From Cryptomeria japonica (Eukaryota; Streptophyta; Pinopsida; Cupressales; Cupressaceae), in contig NC_081408.1 in the NCBI RefSeq assembly GCF_030272615.1, positions 401,973,889 to 402,037,888 of the forward strand: 64,000 bases of DNA, written 5' to 3'. The notes beneath the pieces are model-generated. The model had not been told where the DNA came from, did not search any database, and worked only from the letters and a program-made list of their open reading frames with translations. Shown here piece after piece: positions 35,301-46,560 of the stretch (positions are counted from its first letter, which is position 1; each line of letters opens with the position of its first letter). Both the position numbers and the translations under genes were made by a program.

Positions 35301-38300
35301 TTCAATGCCATAAATTTCATAAACAAATGAAATAATGCCCTGAGAAAGGAGATTACCAAGACGATCAAGCTCCCCATCAGCATATCTTACTTGCACAGGA
35401 AACGTTCCCTATTTAAGAAAATCATTTACATAAACATTTCAAACAGTATAATGGTAGAAACAACGACTACAAGAAATATAAGATAGTAAAAACATCGATT
35501 TCGATTGAGATATACCCCAGGTAATATGCATATGTTGTGAAGAGCTTTTATGGCTCTGTCAGCTTCCTCAATAGTGGCATACTTAACAAAACAGCAACCT
35601 GAGGCACAAGAAAGATATGCATGTCAAATCATGGGAGTCATATCCCTCTCTTGCTGATCTTAGTTTTGCTGTCACTTTTGCATCTATTTGTCTAATATTG
35701 AAATTTGAACTAATTAATATTGAAATATGTCTAAATCTTTCAATTGAATAGCACTACAATCATTCAGTACTTAATTAATGTATATATTTCTGGGAAAAAG
35801 GTACTGCCGATATGTATGTTTATGGGTGCAGTAATATAGGTTTGATTGAATGATGGAAAAAACTTGATGAGATAGTAAGTTGACTGAGAGATGGCACCCT
35901 AGAAAAAAAAATACAGGCCATGGACAATGAAAACAGCATTCAGCTATATTATGGTTTTGTTTTCTTGTATTCATATACACCTGGGTGTTGTATATTGATG
36001 TTATGTTTGAGTTTTGATGCCCATCCTTCTTGTTAATTAGGTTAGCCATAATTAATATTATTCTTCCAAAGATTTGCAGCTTCATTATCACGCCCTACCC
36101 AGGGTTTAACTCAGTTTGTGGAGAGGTTTTAGGGAAAGACTGAGTCTATGGTTTTCATTCTTGTTTTTTAAAACATGTTCACGGCCATTGGCAAAGGCTT
36201 GGCTATTTCGTGATGGAAACCACTATTGCACTACTCTCCGCAGCATTGGCAGTTTTTCCGCAATCTGCTTATAGTGAAATGACTGCATAGAACAAAGAGG
36301 CATTATTTTTTTATTATGCACTATGTGATAAGGGTTTGGAGGTTCTGTAATAAAAAAGTGAGAAAACATTATTTCACGTAAAATTGGGAGTTTAACTCCC
36401 AGGTTTGGGATTTAGCGCTGCTGTAACTTATTAATGGTTGCAAGGAATTCGGATTGTAGTTAAAGGTCTTGCTGTGTATTCATTGTCATTGATTCTTTTC
36501 CATGGTGGAAAGTGGAAACCACTATGGCACCATTCTGTGTTGCTGGCAGTTTTCAATTCTTCTGCTTATAGTGGAATGACTGTGTAGAACAAAGGAAGAT
36601 ATTTTTCTATCATGCAGTATGAAAGGATTTTGAGGTTCTCTAATGCTATTCTTGGATGTCTATCTAAAAGCTTCTATTATCAGTGAGAAAGCACACTAAG
36701 GCATAAGCTTTTGAAATGTAATTGTAGCCAGCTGGCACCCAAGGCTTGGGCTTGGCCAATAAGTCTTGAGGTAGGCCTACCTACACTAACCTACCTATTA
36801 TATATTATAAGAATTGTGTTTAGCTTAAAGAAAAGCTATTATGAAATCATTGTTTGCAATGATCTTAGCCTTTGAATTTGTAATATATTTGAAAGTTACC
36901 TAAGGCTTGGCTTTGGTCAGTGTTGTCTTGGTTATCTCTATGAGCAAAGCTTATTATGATTCAAGAGAACACTCCATTTTACTACTGAAATTTGGCATAG
37001 AAACGGAATTTGATACCATGGCACCTTTGCAACTTTGTTATAATTAATTCTTTGCTTGAGGATCTCCATGGTAATGTTAACTTCCATTTCTCTTATTCGG
37101 GATGGTATATCTCTTGTACACAAGAATGGTTGCCCTCAGAAAATAACCGTGGGCATAGTCAATTGGCTGGGAAAATGTTTAGCTTTTTCTTAATGTTTCC
37201 TAAGGCCTACAAAAGGGTCTTAGATTTCCCATCCCTAATGGGGATGGATGTTCTTAGTTTTGTTCTTTGTTGTCTTGGAAAAGTGATCAGTTCTCTATAA
37301 TATTATATTGTCATATTGCCCTATTCTGCTATCTTAGTGACTGACTGTGTCTTGCCTGGCCTCTTTGATTCAGGCCAAGAGAAAGGTCTTAGATTTACCA
37401 TCCCTAATGGGGGTGGATGTTCTTTGGTTTCATTCTTTGTTGTCATATTGCCATATAGTGCCATCTGTGATTTGCTTAGTGATTGCATGTTCCTTGTCCT
37501 TGTCTCTTTGATTCAGGGTGGTGACTGTCATAACTTCTTCCGATGGTTGGGGTGGGTAGAGCCACCATGATTAAGCTTAGCTGACCACTATTTGTATGTC
37601 CCCACCATGTGATGCACCTAACAAGAGGATGATGGGAAATGCTTCCATTGTGATCCTTCGGATTGCTAATCATATTTGCTCAAGCATCATGTTCTGGAGC
37701 AAGTTTATTGATTTTAAAAAGAATATCGATGGTCCTTTTGTATTCAGCAGTATTGCTCAATTAAAAAAAATTAACTATGAACTTGTAGATGTTCAGATTC
37801 TATGATAACCAACATACAAAGTATGTGAATATGCCCGATGTAGAAAATGATTAAATCTACTTTAACAGTTTGAGAACTGAAAGATGTTTATGTGAAAGAT
37901 TATTTTCGACATAAAACAAGAATTGATGATTTATGAAAATGTCTTTGCATTCTGCCTCTATAATTCTGTTATAGTAAATCTGGTTCATTGTAGCTCCTGA
38001 ATTGATGATTTACAAGTCTTTGTATTCTACATCTTTAATCCTGTTAAAGTAATCTGATCCATTGTACCTCCTGAATGAGGTGATCATGGGATTTATGTGC
38101 TGAATGCTGGCACATGTGTATTTGGAATCTCTGGTAATTGTTCTATATATAAGCTAAGCCAACATTTGTTTAAGGGTTGTGCAAGCAAAGGATCACTTAG
38201 CAAAGAAAATGCAACAGCTATTTTTGTTGAAGCACTTGATGCATTCACAGTTAATCATAAACCCAAACTTCTGTTTCTGTATGATATTACCACACTTGTA

Positions 38301-41300
38301 GCTAAGTGAAGGGACTTTCTTGATAGGTAGTTAATAGGGAGGAGCCAATGCAAAACTGGAAAGAACTTTTCACTTCATTGGCTGAAAGCAGCAACCAACC
38401 ACTATAGCCATATGCTGTTCGTACAATTAGTGGATTCCAACCTCTATTTTAATTTGTCAATTGGTAGATCTCTATCTTGTAAATGTTTGATCATTTTAAT
38501 AGAAAGATACGTTTAACATAGCTGACAAATTATGAGGACATTTCAGAGAAAAAGTTTACTTGAAATCCATGGAATGAGTTATGTGATAACAAGAATGAAG
38601 TTCATTTTGTCAGTTTGCCCTTTTCAAGTTTTCTGTCTTGACTGATATCAAGAAGGTTCTTGCCCTTTTCTTGTTTTGTGAACTGTTATGACTTCAATGC
38701 TTAGAAATGTGCAAGATTAGTTTCATTAATATGAGATTCATGGCATTGAATGCATTCAATATTATTGAATCAATACAATGCATGTTATAATCCCATTTAT
38801 GGGGACTGATGATCAACAGAAAAGCTGCAGTAGAAATTGAATATCTGAAATATGATTTGCTAAATGATTCTTTGCTTGCATTAAAAAAAAGTGTTTTTTT
38901 CTTTTAAAAACTGTTCCTGTGACACGTAGTTGCCTGCAGCAGCGCATGGAAGTGTCCAGGAGCACCTCAGCCACAACGTCTTCCCTCTGGGTATATGAAA
39001 ACCATACCCACGTGGTGGCCAGGGCACTCCCATTATTGCTCCTGCTCCTGACACATTTCGGTTCAGGCACAGGACCTAAAATTGGATAAGCAGTAACATA
39101 ACATATTAGTGATAACTCTTAGAATGCCTAAAACTGGATAACTGGTAACATACTATAGTAGTGATCACTCTTAGAATGCTTTCTTGATTTCAAATCATAG
39201 GAAATTTCAAGGGAGATACTTCTTCCATCACTGTGATGGCAGATAACCATGTGATGACCTGCATGGCTATTTTTCACAGTGGTGTCACATAATGAGATGC
39301 TCTGGTGCCTGCTACAGACCATCAGATCATTAGCACAACAATGAAGCCACCATGAGGAACAGTTGTATGGTTATGTATGTATTGAGCGCATTGACTAACT
39401 GCCTGGAGATTGTCTTGCAGTATTTACTCATGTTCTCACCACTGACACTGATTATGCTAGGAAGAAGCCACCTCGAGGTAACCTTCTGGATTAAGGTATG
39501 ATATAGAATATTTGTTAAAGTCTGTTTTCCCTAAAAGTTATAAATCCCACATAAGTTATCTTTACTCAACGTGATATCAGTAGAGTAGATTGTGGTGTCC
39601 CGCTCTTCTGAAAAAATTGGTTTTCACTCTTTGGGGAACACTATAGGTAGCAAATATAAAGAAGTTAAATTTGTATGAAAACAAATCAATTTTTGAAATC
39701 AATCTTTGTTATCTGCCCCCTTAGAATTCCAAAAACTACTGTGCCAGGGGAAAAAACCTGACAAATAAAAACTATGGCAGCTCACTACTAATTAAAAAAT
39801 CAAACCAGCAATATCATTAATTCTCTGATTTGCAATTCACGTTGCAAAAAAAACTAAAACATTTGTAGCTTGCAATTTATAGCTCTCTAATTTTAGCAAG
39901 TTAATTAATAATGTCTGGCACAATTAAAATTTAAACACACTTGAGCTTGATAATAATAAAAACATATGACCTCCTAACAAGCCCCAGTGCTCCAACCTTC
40001 CAGGCATCACCTAGAGACAATGAATGCTAAGTGGAATATTCATTCTGTTTAAAGATGCTTTATCACAAACAGCCACTCATGAAACATTGGTCGATGTAGA
40101 TTAGCTCAAAACTACAAAATTGAATCCCAAAACATCACTAAATAATTTGCATATTAACCTAAAGATCCATACCCTGACTCTTGGCACTTGTCTTCCATTT
40201 TGAAAACAAAACCCTGTCAAAGAGAAACATATTGTGATGTCTCCAGATGTCAAGAGACTTCAAATAAAGTTTTTTTGCATCTGAACAAGTCTGGAAAATT
40301 GAAAATTGGTAAACATCCTATATAGGTTTTTTATGCCTGTATAAGTTATATTGATTATTTTCCTCAAGTGCTAATATATGGCTGATAAGCACTTAAAAGA
40401 ATTATGCAAATACACTAGAAATTGTAATTTTCTATTTTTTACATGCGTAATTTTCTATTTTTTACATGCAAGCACACGAGTTCTTGTCTAGCAGAAAAAA
40501 TCCTTATCAAAGCCCAAAGTGCTGGTAAGAATAGAAACAATATGCATTAACACTTTAAATGCACTTGTTTTTTGTCGATTGTCCCAATCCTCATCCATTG
40601 CCTCTAGCTGATTATGGTTTAAAAGTTAACTGTTTGTAATGATAATGATTATCAAATATCAATATGATTAATCTTTTCTTTCATTGACATTTATTTTTTT
40701 GTTTTTACTCATATAAATTTTATATTTGTCGTCTCCAAATACCTATCTCCCTTTTATTTAAATGGTATACTAATACCCATCTCCATTTCTGTAACAGTAT
40801 CAGTACCTGTCTCTTAGTAACTACAACACTTTGATGGCTAAGAAAGCACCACACACAAAAAAGAGTGAACTACAAAATCCTATAATGAGTGGTTCAAAAA
40901 ACACAACACTTGTTCAAGGTTTTTGGAAATGGAATAGTAAGCTAAGTGAGCTTGATTGCAGGAAGAAGTCCATTCTTGGTTCGATTGGCATTGGGATGGC
41001 TGACCTCATGGAGAATCCTAATGCTTCACCCCTTTGATCATCACCTAGATGCTACGAATGCTAAGTTGTCCACTGATACTCATGAGAGATGAGTTCCTAT
41101 AAGCTGACACTCATGAAATATAAGTTATTATAGATTGACTTGACTAAACAGCTGAATCATGAAAAATAATAACATAATTTGATACACTATATTAACACTT
41201 TAATAATAATGAATGTTTACTAAAAAATGAATGAACTAGGGAGCTTTATAATGAACCGATCAAAAAAGTAAAATGATTGCATATAGTTTTGCAAATGACT

Positions 41301-44300
41301 TAACATGCTCAGTGGGCTTGATTGTGGGGGAAGCTCTATGGTTATGCATGCTTGAACCAAATAGTATTGGTATGGAAGACATTTCAAGAAGCCTTGGTGA
41401 GTAACCCTTGTGAGCATCACCTAAATCTGATTTAAGGCTACAGGGACCATTCGTGTGTATGAGAGATGGGATTTTGTGGTCCACTACACCATGAAATATG
41501 GGTCAACATAGAATGACTCTAAACTACACGACTGAATCCTAACAATTCATCACATAATTGCATACAGTACAAAAATTGTATACAAATGAATGACCTAGGA
41601 AGTTCTATAATGAATGGTACTTAAGAAACAACACTTGCAAAAGGTTTTGCAAATGATGAGCTATGTGGCCTCGCTTTTGGACAACGCGGTGGTTATGTGC
41701 CCCAAGGACCAAAGTATAATTAGGTTGGATGAGCTCCTTCCTAGAAAATCCCAATGCTTCACATGTATGAGCATCACTCATATGTAATAAGTGAAATGTG
41801 GACCATTCGTGCTCCTGAGAGATGAGTTCTTGTGAACCACGCTACTCATGAAATTTAGGTCAAAGCAGATTGACTCAATACTACACAAAAAAATCCTAAA
41901 ATATCATCATATAATTTGATACACTATAGGAACAACAAGTGCATAACGTTAAATGTGTCTTAAACTTTTGTTTTTACTCAAATAAGTATCACATATTAGA
42001 CCGTACCCCTTCAACAATATTGTAACTTCAATGTCAAAAGCTAATAATTACATGAAAAAGCTACCTTAAACTTTAGCTTTCCAATATCATAAACATGAAA
42101 AATGTTTTGGAGACAGTAAGTTATCAATCTGAAGGTTGAGGCAACCATATGTCATATATCAAGCACCAACAAACGCCATTAAAATTGAAAGGTCTCACTT
42201 AACAATGAGAATTTTCAAATTCAAGAATGTGTCTAATAATTCATGGAAGTCCAACACAACAGGCTAAAAACAAAGCAATGAGATCTGTAGATATTATTTG
42301 TCTATCATATAGCATCTGCGGCCATAGGTAAAAGTTTTGCTGTAAGGAACCATAGGTAGAGAGCACTCAATGGTAACTCACCCTAAGAGAATTGTGGCCT
42401 GACATGATAAGCATCCCGGCAACTTGGAGCTTTGGGAATTTTTGTCGGAGCGCTGATCTGTACAATAACTGAAATCCCTCAATCACATTGGCTAAACCAC
42501 TTCCATCCACAAAAGATAACGAATATTTTTCCCATTGCCCCACACACATAAATATAAATTGTACAGATACCCATTTATGTGGAAATTCCATCTCTGATTT
42601 GAAGTCTGAATATAGGTTTCCATAAATTCTTTCAAGGAACAGTTCAGGTTGGACAAAAATGAATCAAAATATACTTGAATTTTATAATATTTAAGCAATT
42701 TCATCAAATTTAGAAAGACATGCCACCAGTTAAACTTTTTCCAATTATCTGATGCATTTGAAAACATTAAAAATGCGTGTATGAGAAATCTTAAGATTGT
42801 TTTCCAAATTTCCTTGGGGCATGAAAAATAACCTACCAAGGGCAAATGAATACTAAAGATCATATGGTCAAATTAATACTAGAAGACCAACTCTAAGAAT
42901 AAATCTTTAATTTTGGATCCAATATTAATTTTCCACAAGCAATATAAAGAGTAAAAATGACAAATGGCAACAGTCCATCAATTAAAATAAACTTAGGAAA
43001 TGAATTATCTGTTCTCTACACTAAATAACTTTCATAAAGGAGCAGAATTACAAAAGCCAAAAAGTGAAACATTTCATAAAAGTAGAAAAAAAATAGTTCA
43101 AAGCAACTTAGGAGCATTTACCTTTTTGCTGACCACTTGTCTTATCTTTTACCAAAGCAACTTCAAGTAAATTCCCATGTTCAGCAAATACATGGCGTAC
43201 CTAACAACACAAAAAATGGTCAATCACCCACTAATGAAAAAAGGTAAAATATTTTCAGATGAACTAAAAAATTTAAACTTCAAAAATAGTTGCCTAAAAA
43301 TGGTCATACCTCATCTTCAGTTATGGTTTTTGGGACATAACCCACAAAAAGCTTAACAAAGCTTCCATCACTGGCAGAACGAGCAATGTCATCTGTGATG
43401 AAACAAGCAGGGTATACATAATCTTCAGCTAAAATACAAGTTCTAGAAAAACTTTAAGGTCAGATCTTTATGTGAATTTGATAAGAAACAATGTGAGCCA
43501 GCCACATGCAAATTTGAAATTTCCTGGGTTACAATGAGTAGTGATGTAGGTTGCTCTTAACCCCCAAAACTGTCACATTATAACAGTATGGTGTTGGGAT
43601 AGGCTCCATCGACCCCTAAAATTCTGGCATATACAAATTATGACTGTAGGTGGATTGAGAAAGTTTAATTTGGTCCCAGGCCCGGCCATTAAATTGAAAC
43701 TCGGGAAGTCAAATTATTAACAGTACAATTAGTAAACAGAAAAAAAATTCCCTGGCTTGACAAGAAAGGTCTCATCCACCAAATCCGTTTTAGCTTGACC
43801 ATGACCTAAAAACATTTTTTACATTTTCAATATTTAGCTGTGTCTCCAATTATGTGATAACTTATAGGGATTTAACGGCATGGGTGCTAAGTCGAAGATT
43901 CATTGTCACTTGAGATAGTTTCTTGTGAACTAAACTTGTGAAATATGGGTAAATGAAAAACTACACAGTTAAATCCCACTAAGTCATGGCATAAGTTTTA
44001 CTTTTTTCATACCATTTCTCCCTTAAAAAGTAAATCAAACTCGTAGCCCTTTAATAGCAATGCAAATCCTGTATGCATTTCAGAGTGAAATTAAAACCTA
44101 AAACCTAGACTGCATGCACATTGATTAAAAATTAGGATGAATAAGCAAAGGGCGCACACTGATTTAAACTAATAGATCACCACCTGTTTTAAAAATCAAC
44201 AAATGATGTAGGAACTAGAAAACACACGAAAAAAACACTTCCCTGATAAGACTGCTATGGCATACCTTGGGTAATTTTAGGCGGGTTGGAATTAACAGGA

Positions 44301-44494
44301 AACCCATTAACATCCCGCTTCTGCCCAACTATTGGAGTACCATTCATATTTGCATTGTTATTACTTGGAGGCCCTACTATTGTCCCATTTGCATTTGCAT
44401 TTGCATTTCCATTTTCACTTCCATTCTGAGAAAGGCTTTGAGGCGGAATAACATTGCCCTGATCTGTAGTGGTGATTGCAGAAGAAGCTTCCAT
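32349..44494 (-). CDS. FCA: FCA, flowering-time control RNA-binding protein (two RRMs, WW), 17 exons
   Basis: Exons on the minus strand, 5' to 3': 44494-44266, 43392-43310, 43200-43122, 35598-35516, 35408-35357, 35159-35092, 35000-34934, 34859-34780, 34702-34575, 34496-34340, 34237-34154, 34042-33464, 33318-33115, 33030-32890, 32809-32729, 32631-32533, 32372-32349. They join in frame to 745 residues; Arabidopsis FCA is 747. RRM1 is about 89-168 (KLFVGYVP, GCCFVKYA). RRM2 is about 180-258 (KLFVGSLNKQATEKE, GSAFVKYV). A Q-rich region spans 371-563. The WW domain is about 608-636 (WTEYTSPEGHKYYYN...WEKP). FCA is a nuclear protein that binds the 3'-processing factor FY through WW and promotes proximal polyadenylation. 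All introns are GT-AG except the last, GC-AG. The start follows CGCC (CGCCATGG). The last 7 residues are uncertain. No stop or frameshift is seen in the exons. Confidence 0.95.
36190..36690. repeat. Diverged direct duplication inside FCA intron 3
   Basis: Two blocks (about 36205-36360 and 36505-36640) share GGAAACCACTAT, GGCAGTTTT, CTGCTTATAGTG and AATGACTG..TAGAACAAAG in the same order. Confidence 0.7.
37195..37490. repeat. Second direct duplication in FCA intron 3
   Basis: GGTCTTAGATTTCCCATCCC and GGTCTTAGATTTACCATCCC, each followed by TAATGGGG..TGGATGTTCTT, TTCTTTGTTGTC and a Cys/Leu-rich remnant, about 170 bp apart. Confidence 0.75.
37920..38078. repeat. Tandem duplication, period 79 bp, in FCA intron 3
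   Basis: GAATTGATGATTTA, GTCTTTG(C/T)ATTCT, TAAT(T/C)CTGTTA and TTCATTGTA/TCCATTGTA..CTCCT occur twice in the same order. Confidence 0.8.
39075..39178. repeat. Tandem duplication, period 52 bp, in FCA intron 3
   Basis: CCTAAAATTGGATAAGCAGT and CCTAAAACTGGATAACTGGT begin two adjacent units that both end TGAT(A/C)ACTCTTAGAATG. Confidence 0.88.
39985..41965. repeat. Dispersed repeat family, four diverged copies in FCA intron 3
   Basis: Copies at about 39985-40160 (partial), 40830-41215, 41220-41590 and 41590-41965 share an ordered set of phrases. These are AGCATCACCTA, GAGAGATG(A/G)G, CATGAAATAT..GT, ACTACAC..TGAATCC, CATAATTTGATACACTATA and ATGAATGA.CTAGG. A partial fifth copy lies in intron 1 (43860-44000). 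Period about 370 bp in the tandem part. Class unknown; no coding capacity or terminal repeats seen. Confidence 0.7.
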
Positions 44495-44640
44495 GGCGAA
44501 ACGAATATAGCTTTTACCCACCAGTACTTTGAACCCAAAACCCTAGCAGAACCCTAACCCTGTCCCTGCAATTTATTTTACGGCACACTCTCAGGCTTCC
44601 TTTGCAATTACAATTGCTTTCTATTTTAGGCTTAATGCAA
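44495..44640 (-). promoter_or_regulatory. FCA: FCA 5' UTR and proximal promoter region
   Basis: Immediately upstream of the FCA start. On the minus strand it contains GGGTTAGGGTTCTGC and TAGGGTTTTGGG. AGGGTTT is the telo-box motif, common near plant translation-related and housekeeping promoters. No clear TATA box. The transcription start cannot be placed. Confidence 0.45.
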
Positions 44641-46560
44641 AATGATCTAAAAAAGAAAGGGATGGATAGTCTTTATTATAGCCAGGTTGAGGGTTGCGGA
44701 TGGTGGAGGATGTCCCTTGGATGTCATCCTTAGTTTACAAGGCGTAACCTACACATTTTCTAGTCTAGGTTTAAATCTCTCGAAGTAAAGAACGCTCTTA
44801 ATCTTAGGCTAATTAAATGATATTAAATTAATTACGAGATAGTTGTGGATTGATGTTATTATGAATTAAATCTTATTTAAAGAATCTAGATATTCAATTC
44901 AATAATTGAAGAATGAGTATTTTATGAAAATTTAAGTATATGGTATGGTTATTGTCTTTATATTTCTTTGTTTGTTTGTTGTTTTATTTTTGTGTTTCAA
45001 ATGTGTGTTGTTTTTAGGTTAAATCCATACTTCAAGGTCTTTGTCATGTTTAGTCTTTTAGCCATGTAAATTTGTTTTGTGATTTTATGCTCTTAATCTC
45101 TAGCTTGTTGAATTAATCCTCCTTTAAACTTTGTTGTCTTGTTTGTCCTAAATACTAACAACATTCTAAAATACATTTATAGGATTGGTATGTTACAATA
45201 GGTCATGCTCTCTTATGTCAACTGTCATAAATGTGTGTAATACATTGACAAACAACAAGCAATGCCCTAGAATGAATATGAAGATTCAATTTAGTGCACC
45301 AAATCAAAGTATTCCACTATAAGATACTCTTTTAATGCTTCTAAGATGAGAAAGGATAATTAAATGTGAGAGGATGTAAATGCATGCCTTTAAAAACATG
45401 TAGCATCGTACTATAAAAACTTGTATTTTATCAATCAAAATGGTTAGTAGAATGGGCAAGAGTGAACTAAATTTGAATTTGAATTTTGAGATTTCAAGGG
45501 TTAAGTCAGTTGTGAGTTTCTATTATCCATTTGATTTATCTATTCCATGTTTTGGGTCAAGTCTTGTAAATGACCTGAAAATGGACAAACATACATAATG
45601 ATCCAATGATGGCCCAATGGCCCAGCTCATGGTCTTATGTGTCATGAAAATAAATTAAACACTCTCTCAATTGGTATTTCCTTGTTGGAAGAGTAATAAA
45701 TCCCCTAGGACCCAATCCCTTTAATGCTTTAGTTTGTTTAAGTTATTGATAAGGCATTTGTACCTTCAGTTGCTCAAAAACCTCTCTTTTTGCCTTTGAG
45801 TTATGCATTCATTCATTTTTCCTTTGGTTCACCCTAACAATTGTCCTATCTATGACAAGGAGTACGCAACCGCCATGTTGAACATATGTCTACCCTAGCA
45901 AATGAATTACTATTAAGAGGGGTAAAGATGTGTTTTAATTGTGTGACTATGAAACTTTTTAATGTGCTTAATTTATCATCTTTTATGCCATTTACGCTCT
46001 AGTTGAGGCTATTTCTAAGTGAAGTATGTATAGTCTACTTGTTGTTGTCCCTCTTAAGTTGGATCTCACTCTATTTATAGACCTTTGCTTGTCATTTTGG
46101 GGGTCTTTTCCTCCTTTTGAATTTTACACTTTTAACAAGTTTAAGCTTTGATAAACTATCATGAAGAATTATTCCACAACCTCGCAAGTTCAAAGATTTT
46201 TTACAAGTTTTACATAAATTCTATCATATTTTGTAATCGTCTACAACCTCAAGACTCTTAAATTCAACTAAGTTATCAACTTCTACAATACAAATAGCTT
46301 TGAATCTTCATCATTAACACTTTCCATAGCTACAATATCTTGTATTCTCTTAGTTTCTAATTATTTTGGTATTTTTTCTTCCTTCCACCAAATAAAGAGA
46401 GTGTCCACAACTGAGAGAGGTGTACAAGATTGAATAGCTCGGTCTCTAAGAACCACATTGTTATCATAACATGACTCATAAATTGGATCTTCCATATCAT
46501 TGTTGTGAGATTTCTAGTTATATTTACTTTAATTAGAGTAGTTTTATAATAGTAGATCAA
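44641..46560. other. Intergenic DNA upstream of FCA, no gene seen
   Basis: AT-rich sequence with only short open frames. No LTR, zinc knuckle or polymerase motif noticed. It probably includes distal FCA promoter. Confidence 0.45.

Larger units (their letters stand above)
35599..43121 (-). other. FCA: FCA intron 3 (7523 bp)
   Basis: The donor GTAAAT follows exon 3 (ending in CAGCAAAAAG) and the acceptor CTCAG precedes GTTGCTGTTTTG. It splits the RRM1 RNP1 codons between GQQKG and CCFVKYAT. It is by far the largest intron; the next largest is intron 1 (873 bp). In Arabidopsis, intron 3 of FCA is also the large one and contains the promoter-proximal polyadenylation site that yields the truncated beta transcript. 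This intron is filled with old duplications and a dispersed repeat family, with no nested gene. Confidence 0.92.

Noticed and set aside
40831-41037. 68-codon frame in FCA intron 3
   Set aside because: Lies in one copy of the dispersed repeat; the neighbouring copies do not keep the frame.
44495-44521. FCA start at an upstream in-frame codon (MGKSYIRFA...)
   Set aside because: The upstream codon is GTG, not ATG; the first ATG, in a good context (CGCCATGG), is at 44494.
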